Assembly: GCA_017539045.1 (NCBI GenBank)
Contig: JAFYHS010000001.1
Location: 1-64,000 of the forward strand
Direction: 5' to 3'
Source of the DNA: Bacteroidales bacterium
GTDB lineage: Bacteria; Bacteroidota; Bacteroidia; Bacteroidales; F082
DNA length: 64,000 nucleotides
Both the position numbers and the translations under genes were made by a program. Every line of letters begins with the position of its first letter. The first letter of the stretch is position 1. This document shows positions 1-8,232 of this stretch, piece after piece. The notes below the pieces were generated by a model. That model had not been told where the DNA came from. It searched no databases and saw only the letters and a list, made by a program, of their open reading frames with translations.

Positions 1-1941
1 AAAGGTAAGGAAAGGCTGGTTTTCGATGATGCGAGGTTGGAAGTTACGCCTTGGGAATATAGCTTCCTGCCCAAGATCGACAGCCTTGTACAGAAAGACT
101 ATGATCCCGAGAACTATTGTGTTTTGCGGGAAGACCCTTACAACCTCAAAAGTGCTCCCATCACCTACCCCATCGGAATGTATGAAGAATACATCATCGA
201 CGGCGACACCCTGCAAGAATTTAATCTCTTCCAGGGCAATCCCAACTATGCCTTTGCCAGGTCGCGAATTGGTTCTACCTTAATGAGGATGACCGACCAT
301 CGGATTGAGCCTTTGACGACGCATGGAAAAAGAATCATTTTGAACTGCACCCTTTCGGAAAGCTGCAAAGTGCTTCAGCGAACACTCGTCATCCCCTTCA
401 TCGACAGCACCCTGACCGTCTATCGTCGCAACCTGCATGTCGACACCACGGCGTTCCAATCCGAATACTACCTTGATAGGGAAGGGTTCACGATAGGCGA
501 AGGAGCGCGCAGTTTCACCCTCTATCATCCCTCCAAAGTCTCATCCATGCAACTCGATGCCACCCATCGCATTGCCTACATCAATCTGAACTATTGGAGA
601 GACCATCCCTTGATTCATTACCCGCTTTGCGATACCATCGAGGACTATTTTGAGGATGTCTCATGCGACAACATTCACTATGTCCATCCCGATTCCAGTG
701 AAATAAGACTCGGTGAAATCTATGTGGCAAAAAATGACAATCATTATTTCATTGTCCATATCGGCGACAGCATCCACGATTTGCCGCGCATTATGCCCGT
801 GTGGGACGGCTACCAATCGGCTTTCATCTTTACCGAACACGCTGACTGGACCGACATACGTACTCATCGCGCCGTACTCTTTGGAAATGAGAACATCACC
901 AAACCGGAAGATGCCGTCGGCGGCTTCTGCTACTTCAACATTCCCGTCACGAAGAGCGTGTTCTATTGGAATCCCGACAATGTGACCAACGAAAAGACCA
1001 GCAAGGGACTTTTCAAAGGGTCAGTTGCTTCCATCAAGACAGATAAGGAGTTCTATAAACTACTGAAAACCATTAAAAAACAAGGCTTTGAAATCTGTCT
1101 GCACTCACCCGAGGTTTACACCACCATCCCGAGCGAGTTCCCCAAGGCCATGCGCTTCATGAGAAGGCAATTCGACACCAAGAGTTGGATTGACCATGGC
1201 TACAACAACGGCCCCGACAAGAACCGCGAGGACTTGGTTTGCGATGGCTTACTACCCGATTCGCCACAATATGCCGCTGAACTTTGGAAAGAGAACGGTG
1301 TGCGCTATCTATGGAACGCCTACTACGAGGAAAACCGCATGGAAAGCCATAACTTCGACGGTCATTTCGTGCAACCTTTCGACGGCTTCGGCGATGCCCT
1401 TCCCAACCGACAAATCACCACTTTGCCCAATGGCGACAAGGACTTCCTGCTGTGGTCGACGCCTTCCACCTTGGAGGTGAACGAAGACCGCGAATGGTAT
1501 TATTATTTCGACAGTATCCGTCTGCAACGCCTTGTTGATAACCATAATGTCTTCATTACCCATGTTTACCCCGCATGGAGTGACCCTCATCGCGCCTTCT
1601 GGCAGTATAATGAAAACGGCACCGCCGTAGCCATGCCCGGATTCAACTTCGCGCTAAGTCAACTCGCGCACTTCCGCGACGAGAAGAAAATCCTACCCAC
1701 CACGATCGAACAATACCTCAGCTATTACGAAAAACTCAACAGCATCGAGTACCTGATTATCGACAACAAGACCATACAACTGACCAATCCCAACGAAGCC
1801 ATCAAGGGTCTAACTTTACTATGCACCAAACCCATCGTGGTGGAAGGCAAAGCCATCGATTTCCGCAAGGTGGATGAAGGCTATTTGGTGTGGTTCGATT
1901 TGGGCAAGAACGAAACCGTAACCATAAGATACAGAGAATGA
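1..1941 (+). CDS. Hypothetical protein, 5'-truncated; possible polysaccharide-deacetylase-like fold
   Basis: The frame is open from the first base of the window, so the true start lies upstream; the TTG at 37 is only an internal codon. About 646 codons are visible. No family is recognised with confidence. Two stretches loosely resemble the core of NodB-type polysaccharide deacetylases or related beta/alpha barrels: FIFTEHADWTDIRTHRAVLF around residue 280 of the visible part, and GFEICLHSPEVY followed by SWIDHG around residues 360-400. The rest is rich in aromatic and acidic residues, as in extracytoplasmic carbohydrate-active proteins. It overlaps purN by four bases (ATGA), so the two are probably co-transcribed. 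The function is a guess; the reading frame is secure. Confidence 0.75.
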   Translation, partial: KGKERLVFDDARLEVTPWEYSFLPKIDSLVQKDYDPENYCVLREDPYNLKSAPITYPIGMYEEYIIDGDTLQEFNLFQGNPNYAFARSRIGSTLMRMTDHRIEPLTTHGKRIILNCTLSESCKVLQRTLVIPFIDSTLTVYRRNLHVDTTAFQSEYYLDREGFTIGEGARSFTLYHPSKVSSMQLDATHRIAYINLNYWRDHPLIHYPLCDTIEDYFEDVSCDNIHYVHPDSSEIRLGEIYVAKNDNHYFIVHIGDSIHDLPRIMPVWDGYQSAFIFTEHADWTDIRTHRAVLFGNENITKPEDAVGGFCYFNIPVTKSVFYWNPDNVTNEKTSKGLFKGSVASIKTDKEFYKLLKTIKKQGFEICLHSPEVYTTIPSEFPKAMRFMRRQFDTKSWIDHGYNNGPDKNREDLVCDGLLPDSPQYAAELWKENGVRYLWNAYYEENRMESHNFDGHFVQPFDGFGDALPNRQITTLPNGDKDFLLWSTPSTLEVNEDREWYYYFDSIRLQRLVDNHNVFITHVYPAWSDPHRAFWQYNENGTAVAMPGFNFALSQLAHFRDEKKILPTTIEQYLSYYEKLNSIEYLIIDNKTIQLTNPNEAIKGLTLLCTKPIVVEGKAIDFRKVDEGYLVWFDLGKNETVTIRYRE

Positions 1942-2507
1942 AAAGACTATCCATATTCGTCAGCGGCAACGGCACCAACCTGCAGCGCATTGCCGAATAT
2001 TTCGCCAATAATAAAGACGTTGAAATCGTCAACGTGGTGTGCAACAACCCCAAGGCTTATTCCATCGAACGGGCAAAGAATTTGGGCATTCCCTTGCGCA
2101 TGATCACCAAAGAGGAATTCAAGAGCGAGGCCTTCATCAAGGAACTGCTAGACCTGCATGTCGACCTCATCGTGTTGGCAGGTTTCCTTTGGAAGATTCC
2201 AGAAAACCTAGTCAAAGCCTTCCCGAAGAAGATTGTCAACATCCACCCTGCCCTATTGCCCAAATATGGCGGAAAAGGCTTTTACGGCGAGCATGTTCAT
2301 GAGGCTGTAGTCGCAGCCAAGGAAGCCCAATCGGGCATCACCGTCCACTATGTGAACGAGATTTACGACAGCGGCGAGATCATCCTGCAAGCCCGTGTCA
2401 GCCTAGACGAAAAAGAAACGCCTGACTCCCTGGCGGCAAAGATCCACCATCTGGAGCAGGCGTATTTCCCAATTGCCATTGAGCAAGTCCTAAAGGCTAT
2501 TCAGTAG
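1938..2507 (+). CDS. purN: Phosphoribosylglycinamide formyltransferase
   Basis: PurN transfers a formyl group from 10-formyl-tetrahydrofolate to GAR in the third step of purine synthesis, in the cytoplasm. The 189-aa length is normal for the family. Visible motifs are the N-terminal SGNGTNLQ phosphate-binding loop, the catalytic NIHPALLP segment (Asn and His) and IYDSGEII, which carries the catalytic Asp. The ATG at 1938 overlaps the previous stop (ATGA) and fits the N-terminal beta strand MKRLSIFVSGNG; an upstream in-frame start at 1890 would add 16 residues foreign to the family. The 3' end overlaps the convergent YitT gene by 11 bases. Confidence 0.95.
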   Translation: MKRLSIFVSGNGTNLQRIAEYFANNKDVEIVNVVCNNPKAYSIERAKNLGIPLRMITKEEFKSEAFIKELLDLHVDLIVLAGFLWKIPENLVKAFPKKIVNIHPALLPKYGGKGFYGEHVHEAVVAAKEAQSGITVHYVNEIYDSGEIILQARVSLDEKETPDSLAAKIHHLEQAYFPIAIEQVLKAIQ

Positions 2508-3441
2508 GTAGTGCCTTGAAACCGTTGCCCATGATTTCGGAGCTTTCAATCACATTGACGAAAGCATTCGGATCGAGGAAACGGAGGTTGGCCTTCAGCT
2601 TGACCAAGTCGCTGCGGTTGAGGGTCACATAAATCATCTTACGTTCAGCACCTTGATAGAGTCCACTACCAGCAAACACGGTGCCGCTACGATCCAAATC
2701 ATTGATGATGAAGTTGCGCACCTCGTCAATCTTATCCGTGACAATGAAGGCCGTCTTATAGCTCTTCACACCTTCAACCACCAAGTCGATAATCTTGCTC
2801 TCGATGAAGATCAAGATGATGGAATAGATAGGCAGACGGATATCCTCGAAAGCTACGAGAGTCGTCAGAGAGATGATGCTATCGACGATCAGCACCAGTG
2901 TTCCAAGACTGATCTTGGTGTATTTGTGGGCAATCATGGCGATGATGTCGGAACCGCCCGATGTGGCACCAGAACGGAAGATGACGCCGATGGCCACACC
3001 ATAGATGAGACCTGAAACGACCGTGTTCAGGAAGAAGTCGGGCATGAAATAACGCTGCACCTCGCCGTCCATAAAGAACAGAGAAGACTGCAGTTCGGTG
3101 TCGAAGAAGGCACCGTCGTGAATGACAGGCGCATAGCCCCACCAAGTTTCAAGGATATAGGTAAACACGGGTATCAAGATGACCGAAATAACTGTCTTGA
3201 CGCCAAACCTGGGACCGAGTATTATGGTGCCTATGATAAGCAATGGAATATCCATGCAGATGCCTGCCAGAGAGATCTTCCAACCCCACAAGGCATTGAA
3301 CACGTTGGCGAGACCATACACGCCGCCAGGCGCCAAGTGATAAGGATTCACGAACATCACATCGCCAATGGCGAACAGAGCCGAACCTAACACCAACAAG
3401 GCATAGGACAGAATTTGCTGCTTTAATTTCTCGTTTTTCAT
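2497..3441 (-). CDS. YitT-family membrane protein (DUF161/DUF2179)
   Basis: This 314-aa protein has about five or six hydrophobic segments in its first 210 residues, including PYHLAPGGVYGLANV near the N terminus and a GATSGGSDIIAMI loop. A cytosolic C-terminal DUF2179 domain follows (TAFIVTDKIDEVRNFII onward). This is the usual YitT layout; the family's transport substrate is not established. ATG at 3441 is preferred over the upstream TTG at 3447. A TATCTTTG box at 3497-3504 on the minus strand fits its promoter. A paralogue lies at 52168-53160. The stop lies inside the end of purN, so the two genes converge without an intergenic gap. Confidence 0.9.
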   Translation of the reverse strand: MKNEKLKQQILSYALLVLGSALFAIGDVMFVNPYHLAPGGVYGLANVFNALWGWKISLAGICMDIPLLIIGTIILGPRFGVKTVISVILIPVFTYILETWWGYAPVIHDGAFFDTELQSSLFFMDGEVQRYFMPDFFLNTVVSGLIYGVAIGVIFRSGATSGGSDIIAMIAHKYTKISLGTLVLIVDSIISLTTLVAFEDIRLPIYSIILIFIESKIIDLVVEGVKSYKTAFIVTDKIDEVRNFIINDLDRSGTVFAGSGLYQGAERKMIYVTLNRSDLVKLKANLRFLDPNAFVNVIESSEIMGNGFKALPTE

Positions 3442-3496
3442 ACTCAAGCAATTATGATTCAGTCAATTATAGTTAAATACTTCCATTTTGAAGCGA

Positions 3497-3504
3497 CAAA
3501 GATA
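3497..3504 (-). promoter_or_regulatory. -7 box of the YitT gene
   Basis: Reads TATCTTTG on the minus strand, matching the Bacteroidota -7 consensus TAnnTTTG, about 55 bases upstream of the ATG. No clear -33 element is seen at the usual spacing. Confidence 0.5.
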
Positions 3505-3524
3505 CAAAATTTCCAAAATCTTAC

Positions 3525-3532
3525 TAATTTTG
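3525..3532 (+). promoter_or_regulatory. -7 box of tRNA-Arg
   Basis: Reads TAATTTTG and ends 12 bases before the mature 5' end of the tRNA, which leaves a short 5' leader for RNase P. Confidence 0.5.
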
Positions 3533-3544
3533 CAAGCCAAATTA

Positions 3545-3616
3545 GGACCCGTAGTTTAATGGATAAAATAAAGGATTCCGGTTCCTTAGCTCAGGGTTCG
3601 ATTCCCTGCGGGTTCA
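3545..3616 (+). tRNA. tRNA-Arg (anticodon CCG)
   Basis: A full cloverleaf can be drawn by hand. The acceptor stem is GGACCCG with CGGGTTC. The D stem is GTTT with AAAT, enclosing an eight-base loop that contains GG. The anticodon stem AAGGA/TCCTT encloses TTCCGGT, placing the anticodon CCG at 3578-3580. A four-base variable loop follows, then the T arm CAGGG-TTCGATT-CCCTG. The discriminator is A and the next bases are CCT, so the 3' CCA is added after transcription. The tRNA reads the codon CGG. It stands alone between two protein genes and is followed directly by a terminator. Confidence 0.95.
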
Positions 3617-3622
3617 CCTATG

Positions 3623-3648
3623 AAAAAGCCAAGCCAGCTTGGCTTTTT
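3623..3648. terminator. Bidirectional intrinsic terminator
   Basis: A perfect 12-bp inverted repeat, AAAAAGCCAAGC / GCTTGGCTTTTT, is separated by only CA. A/T runs on both sides let it end the tRNA transcript on the plus strand and the DUF2027/Smr transcript on the minus strand. The Smr stop codon lies at its edge. Confidence 0.8.
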
Positions 3649-4736
3649 CATTGTTTTTCCGTAATAATCACATCGATAGCCCCGACGCCAAACTTGGCGA
3701 TGCTGGCCATGCGGTTTTCGGTGTTCTTATAGTCCTTCAAGGCCTCGATGATGGCATTCTTCAGCACGCCATTGCCCACACCATGGATAAAAGTCACCTT
3801 GTTGTATTCGGCAGCGATAGCGCTATCGAGCATTTTCTTGAAATAATCCGTCTGGATCTTGAACATATCGTGACTTGAAAGTCCGAGGATGTTGTCGACC
3901 AACTCGCCGATGTGCAAATCAACGACAGCCTCACCTGGGGCTACTCTATGTTTGTCGATAGGCGATTCCTTCTTCACCAAGTCCTTTGCAGGCGCTTGTG
4001 AGCCGACGCCTTCCTTTAAAATCTTGGTGAAATCACTATCTCCGTGCTTCAAAGCGATGAGCTCAGAGAGGCATATCATCACCGATTTCTCGCCCAAAAC
4101 ACCAGAAGGCAGATAACTTCCCTCCTTGAAGAAGCGCCCCGGACGCAACGAGAATGGCGCATTCAAAGGAAGCAACACGCAATCAGAGGTCTCAGTGGTC
4201 AAGATAGCTTGCACCACGCCATTGAGCCAATACTCGAGGTCATCGCGCGAGATGGTCTCGATGACAATTTTCTCATATTTGTCAACTTGGCCATAATCCA
4301 CATTGGCAAACTTGTCTTCCTCCTTGATGGTGAACGTGTAGAGCATCTCGTAGGGTGTGTGGTTGACCAGCACCACATCGAGCGGACCCGTGAGGAGCCA
4401 TTGCTGCTCGTGAGGCACGAAAGCCATGTAAATGCCTTCCTTCTCAGCCTCCTTTGCATAACGACGCAGGCCTCCCTTTCGGGCTTCTTCGGCTTGCTGT
4501 TGCTTCAAGAGCTCTTGACCTTGGACCTCTTTCTGCACCTTGTCGACCGTCTGTTGCTGCTTGCTCGGAGCGGGCATGGAACGGTAGTCGAGCACCAAAT
4601 CCGTAATCAAAGTGGGGATTTCGAAGCCGTCCTCCACTTCGACCATCACCATGCGGGAATCTATGATTTTCGTAATCTTTCCTCCACCAACGGTGCTGAG
4701 GAAATTCACTTTATCTCCTATTTTAAAGTCTGCCAT
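3648..4736 (-). CDS. DUF2027 and Smr domain protein
   Basis: This 362-aa protein starts MADFKIGDKVNFL, a small beta domain suited to binding, followed by a Gln/Lys-rich linker (about residues 60-95) and the DUF2027 core. A C-terminal Smr domain carries the DLH motif (VVDLHIGELVD) and the loop HGVGNG. Smr domains of MutS2 relatives act as nucleases; here the domain sits on a Bacteroidota-specific protein without MutS ATPase parts, and its target is unknown. An in-frame start 14 codons upstream is rejected because the likely -7 box (TAATTTTG, 4757-4764) lies within that extension. It ends in the terminator shared with tRNA-Arg. Confidence 0.88.
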   Translation of the reverse strand: MADFKIGDKVNFLSTVGGGKITKIIDSRMVMVEVEDGFEIPTLITDLVLDYRSMPAPSKQQQTVDKVQKEVQGQELLKQQQAEEARKGGLRRYAKEAEKEGIYMAFVPHEQQWLLTGPLDVVLVNHTPYEMLYTFTIKEEDKFANVDYGQVDKYEKIVIETISRDDLEYWLNGVVQAILTTETSDCVLLPLNAPFSLRPGRFFKEGSYLPSGVLGEKSVMICLSELIALKHGDSDFTKILKEGVGSQAPAKDLVKKESPIDKHRVAPGEAVVDLHIGELVDNILGLSSHDMFKIQTDYFKKMLDSAIAAEYNKVTFIHGVGNGVLKNAIIEALKDYKNTENRMASIAKFGVGAIDVIITEKQ

Positions 4737-4756
4737 CGTTTTTCTGATTAGGTCGG

Positions 4757-4764
4757 CAAAATTA
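4757..4764 (-). promoter_or_regulatory. -7 box of the DUF2027/Smr gene
   Basis: Reads TAATTTTG on the minus strand, about 20 bases upstream of the ATG at 4736. It supports the shorter start. Confidence 0.45.
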
Positions 4765-4824
4765 CACATTTTTGGCAAAATTTTTGTATCTTCGCCGCTG
4801 AATTGAAAGAATCATGGAGTATTC

Positions 4825-5760
4825 ATGAAGAAAAGAAGCTGGTTCATATTATTCCTCGCAATGACGGCACTGCTCTCCTGCAGCAAACCAAAAGAACGAG
4901 CCGACTTTGACCTTTTGGTTGACTATCAAGTCAACGAAGGCCCATTGCTGCTTGACACCCTATGCTACACCAACGAAGCAGGCAACACCTTCCTCATCAC
5001 AGAGGTGCAATGGTTCCTTTCCAACATCGAGTTGAAAAACGAGACTGGCGACTGGACCATGCTTCATCAGCGTGGTGTTTCCGACACTTTGGATCTCAGC
5101 CGTTTCTTTTACATTGACACCAACATCCCGGAATCGCAAACACTGCATGCCAAGCCTGTGAATGTGGGGCATTACAGCGCCATACGATTCACTTTCGGAT
5201 TGAACGAAAACGATAACTACACCGGACTTTTCAACGACCCACCCCAGTCGGAGATGTTTTGGCCAGACATGCTGGGCGGTGGCTACCATTACATGAAACT
5301 AAACGGGAAATACGTGAACACAGAAGGCCGACTTGCGCCTTTGGCCATTCATCTCGGCATCGGGCAAAACGAGGATTGCACCCAGTTTTACCAAAACTAC
5401 TTCATCGTAGAGATTCCCATTGACCTTACCATTAAGGCCAACCATGAGAACCAACTCCATCTTGCCATGGTCATCGATAACTGGTTCCGCAACCCGCACA
5501 CCTACGATTTCAATGTCTGGGGCAGTCATATCATGCAGAACCAAGAGGCGCAAAGGATACTTAACGGCAATGGCAACGACGTCTTCAAAATCATCACACT
5601 ATCGGACAATAAACATACTAGCATGAATAAAGGAGAACATATGGAGGAAACGTTCAGGGCACTCATGAAAAAAGCAGCTCCTAAACCTGGTTTTTGGACT
5701 TGGCAAAACGTGAAAACGACAATAGCGCAAATCCACAACAAAGACAAGGAGCATTCATGA
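4825..5760 (+). CDS. MbnP-like lipoprotein
   Basis: A 311-aa exported lipoprotein. A short signal peptide ends in the lipobox LLSC (Cys19). The body resembles the MbnP family: an immunoglobulin-like beta domain with FLITEVQWFLSNIEL near residue 50 and a long middle section with WPDMLGGGYHYMKLNG. Several tryptophans are present. Known MbnP proteins pair with a MauG-like di-heme enzyme (MbnH) that oxidises a tryptophan, in loci linked to copper acquisition. The next gene here is a di-heme peroxidase overlapping by four bases, which fits that pairing. A TATCTTCG sequence at 4787-4794 may be its -7 box. Metal specificity is not visible. Confidence 0.8.
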   Translation: MKKRSWFILFLAMTALLSCSKPKERADFDLLVDYQVNEGPLLLDTLCYTNEAGNTFLITEVQWFLSNIELKNETGDWTMLHQRGVSDTLDLSRFFYIDTNIPESQTLHAKPVNVGHYSAIRFTFGLNENDNYTGLFNDPPQSEMFWPDMLGGGYHYMKLNGKYVNTEGRLAPLAIHLGIGQNEDCTQFYQNYFIVEIPIDLTIKANHENQLHLAMVIDNWFRNPHTYDFNVWGSHIMQNQEAQRILNGNGNDVFKIITLSDNKHTSMNKGEHMEETFRALMKKAAPKPGFWTWQNVKTTIAQIHNKDKEHS

Positions 5761-6803
5761 AAAAAACTTTGTCCATATTGTTATTGTTTTTGCTAGGTTT
5801 GGCTGGCTGTACTCCAGAGCATGGCCCAGCCTACCAAGCCACTCCTTTCGATCTATCGCAGCCTTCTTACTTCCCCACAAAAAACAACATCCCTGCCGAC
5901 AATCCCATGACCGAAGAAGGCGTAGCTTTGGGCAGGAAGCTCTTCTACGACTCACGTTTATCCGGTCGTGACGGCACGGATGGCATCCGCAGCTGTTCTT
6001 CATGCCATCATCAGGAAAACAATTTTGAATTCGGTGCCTCGACCAACACCCATCATGCCATGCTGCCGCTCATCAACTTGGCTTGGAACCGCACCGGATT
6101 GGGCTGGAATGGCAGCGTGGCCACTTTGGAGGACATGGTGTTGGCGGCAGTCACCAGTCCCGTGGAGATCAATGCCGACACCAACCAGGTAGTTAAATAC
6201 CTGCAGAAGACTGACGACTACCCTGAGTTGTTCGAGAAAGCATTCGGCAGCCGAGAGATTACCTTTATTAACGTGGAAAAAGCCATTGCACAGTTTGTGA
6301 GAAGCTTGGTCTCTGCCGACAGTAAATTTGACCGTTATTTACTTGGAGAAGAAGAACTTACCGAAGACGAAATGGCTGGTTATGAACTGTTTTGCACCGA
6401 AGAAGGTGCCGACTGCTTCCATTGCCACGGCGGTGGCGGGCTGGCTTTAATGACCACTAATTTGTTCTACAACAACGGCTTGGACGACGAGTTCAATGAC
6501 CCTGAAGACCGCGCTGCCATTACGGGAAGCCATTGGGACCGTGGTGCCTACAAAGCCCCTACCCTGCGCAATATCGCCGTTTCAGCACCTTACATGCATG
6601 ACGGGCGTTTCACCACCTTGGATGAGGTCATCGACTTCTACAGCGAAGGCGTGAAAGACTCCGAGAACATCAACCCGTTGATGCACCATGTGATGGATGG
6701 CGGCGTGCGGCTGACCGACTTGGAGAAGGCGCAACTGAAAGCGTTTTTGAACACTTTGACAGATGAGGCATTTTTGAACAACCCAGACCATTCCAAGCCA
6801 TGA
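5757..6803 (+). CDS. Di-heme cytochrome c peroxidase (MauG/MbnH type), lipoprotein
   Basis: This 348-aa protein has a signal peptide with lipobox LAGC (Cys18) and two c-type heme sites, C80-SS-C83-H84 and C220-FH-C223-H224. That is the layout of bacterial di-heme peroxidases and MauG. TLRNIAVSAPYMHDG near residue 280 is the usual peroxidase segment holding the distal methionine. It would sit on the periplasmic face of a membrane and either reduce peroxide or oxidise a protein partner. The ATG overlaps the upstream stop (ATGA), so translation is coupled to the MbnP-like gene. It overlaps the downstream radical SAM gene in the same way. Confidence 0.93.
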   Translation: MKKTLSILLLFLLGLAGCTPEHGPAYQATPFDLSQPSYFPTKNNIPADNPMTEEGVALGRKLFYDSRLSGRDGTDGIRSCSSCHHQENNFEFGASTNTHHAMLPLINLAWNRTGLGWNGSVATLEDMVLAAVTSPVEINADTNQVVKYLQKTDDYPELFEKAFGSREITFINVEKAIAQFVRSLVSADSKFDRYLLGEEELTEDEMAGYELFCTEEGADCFHCHGGGGLALMTTNLFYNNGLDDEFNDPEDRAAITGSHWDRGAYKAPTLRNIAVSAPYMHDGRFTTLDEVIDFYSEGVKDSENINPLMHHVMDGGVRLTDLEKAQLKAFLNTLTDEAFLNNPDHSKP

Positions 6804-7834
6804 TCTATCCATGGGGCGACAATAGGCGATTCAACAGCTACAGCAACTACTTCACGAAGCAGTTCGGGGGGCGTGTGCAGAAAATCAGCATCGACGCGGG
6901 CTTTAGCTGCCCCAACCGTGACGGGAAAATCAGCACGGGAGGATGTACGTTTTGCAGCAACGAGGCTTTCAACCCGTCGTATTGTAGGCCAGAGAAATCC
7001 ATCAAGCAGCAGATTGAGGAAGGCATCGAGTTTCACCAACGGCGGTATCGTCGGGCGAATAAGTATTTGGCTTATTTTCAGCCGTTTTCGAATACTTATA
7101 AGCCGTTGGAGGAGCTGAAGAACATCTATCAGCAGGCTTTGGAAGGCATGTCATACCAACCAACGCAGCCCATAGATTCCAGTCGCACAGCCTCTGCTAG
7201 GAATGACATGGGCCGCGAAGCCTTGGAAACACCAAGAATCATCGGCATTGTCATTGGGACACGCCCAGATTTGGTTGACGAGCCACTTATGCAATACCTC
7301 AACGAGATACAGAAAACGCACTATGTCATGCTGGAATACGGCGTGGAGAGCGTTTACGACGAGACTTTGAAGCGCGTCAACCGAGGGCACGACTTCGCCA
7401 CGGCTGAGAAGGCCATCCGCATGACGACCGACTATGGTATCCCCTGCGGAGCACATTTCATCTTCGGCCTACCTGGAGAGAGCAAAACCATGATGCTCGA
7501 TGCTGCTGATACCATTTCAAGGTTACCTCTGACCACAGTCAAGTTCCACCAACTGCAAATCTTCAAAGGCACCTTGATGGCCAAGGAATACCTTGAGAAT
7601 CCTGAACATTTCCATCTCTTCGATCTGGAAGAATACATTGACTTCGTCATCGACTTTGCCGAACGGCTCAACCCTAATATCGTCATTGAGCGCTTTGCAG
7701 GCGAGGTGCCACCGCGCTATTTGGTTTCAGAACCTTGGATGAAACTTCGGTACGATGAGGTTTTGGCCAAGATCGAGAAGCGAATGGAAGAGCGTAAGAC
7801 TTGGCAAGGAAGGATCTATCAAGGCATCATATAA
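6800..7834 (+). CDS. TIGR01212-family (YhcC-like) radical SAM protein
   Basis: This 344-aa protein opens with the family signature: YPWGDNRRFNSYSNYFTKQF, then a cysteine cluster in GFSCPNRDG followed by GGCTFCSN that binds the 4Fe-4S cluster for SAM cleavage. GIVIGTRPDLVD and the CGAHFIFGLPGES segment belong to the radical SAM barrel. The family is close to Elp3-like enzymes, but its reaction is not settled. The ATG at 6800 overlaps the peroxidase stop by four bases, so it appears to be the third gene of that operon. Whether it works on the peroxidase or its partner is only a thought. Confidence 0.92.
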   Translation: MIYPWGDNRRFNSYSNYFTKQFGGRVQKISIDAGFSCPNRDGKISTGGCTFCSNEAFNPSYCRPEKSIKQQIEEGIEFHQRRYRRANKYLAYFQPFSNTYKPLEELKNIYQQALEGMSYQPTQPIDSSRTASARNDMGREALETPRIIGIVIGTRPDLVDEPLMQYLNEIQKTHYVMLEYGVESVYDETLKRVNRGHDFATAEKAIRMTTDYGIPCGAHFIFGLPGESKTMMLDAADTISRLPLTTVKFHQLQIFKGTLMAKEYLENPEHFHLFDLEEYIDFVIDFAERLNPNIVIERFAGEVPPRYLVSEPWMKLRYDEVLAKIEKRMEERKTWQGRIYQGII

Positions 7835-7879
7835 TGTAAAAAAGAAACCGCCAACAACTACTCCGATTCAGAAAAAGAC

Positions 7880-7887
7880 TATCTTTG
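7880..7887 (+). promoter_or_regulatory. -7 box of the inhibitor-protease pair
   Basis: Reads TATCTTTG. A TTG that could open the reading frame at 7885 lies inside this box, so transcription starts after it and translation must begin at the ATG at 7927. Confidence 0.6.
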
Positions 7888-7926
7888 TGCCAAATCACGA
7901 GTTCCATTCATAACAACACTACTTCT

Positions 7927-8226
7927 ATGAGGAAGAGATTCAAACTAAAGGCCGGAGACACTCGCACTTTCGAGTTGGAAAGTCACGAAGGAGGGGGATA
8001 TCTGTGGTCGGTCGTCTCAAAAGACGAGTGCATCAAAGTGCAGCTCTCCAAAAAGAGGCCATCGAAAGACAACGAGAAGCAACCTCTCGGGAAGAGTTTT
8101 CCTGTTTTGGTTGAAATCAAAGCCCAATCCGAGGGACAAGCCATCGTCGTTCTCGAAGAAAAAAGGCCTTGGGAAAAAGACATTAAACCATTAAACACTT
8201 GTAGAATTTATATCACCATAAAATAG
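7927..8226 (+). CDS. Chagasin-family (I42) cysteine protease inhibitor
   Basis: This 99-aa protein has the loop order of chagasin-type inhibitors of papain-like proteases: GGGYLW takes the place of the NPTTGY loop, a central loop includes LGKSFPV, and EKRPWE matches the RPW loop. Chagasins wedge these loops into the active-site cleft of C1 proteases. No signal peptide is present, so it should act in the cytosol. The gene is followed six bases later by a C1 protease, its natural target. The start was chosen from the promoter position. Divergence in the first loop leaves some doubt about binding strength. Confidence 0.85.
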   Translation: MRKRFKLKAGDTRTFELESHEGGGYLWSVVSKDECIKVQLSKKRPSKDNEKQPLGKSFPVLVEIKAQSEGQAIVVLEEKRPWEKDIKPLNTCRIYITIK

Positions 8227-8232
8227 CATATC

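Noticed and set aside
3545..3616. tRNA-Arg as an integration site for the defence island
   Set aside because: No integrase, no repeated tRNA 3' end and no phage gene is seen nearby, and the island begins more than 5 kb away behind ordinary genes.
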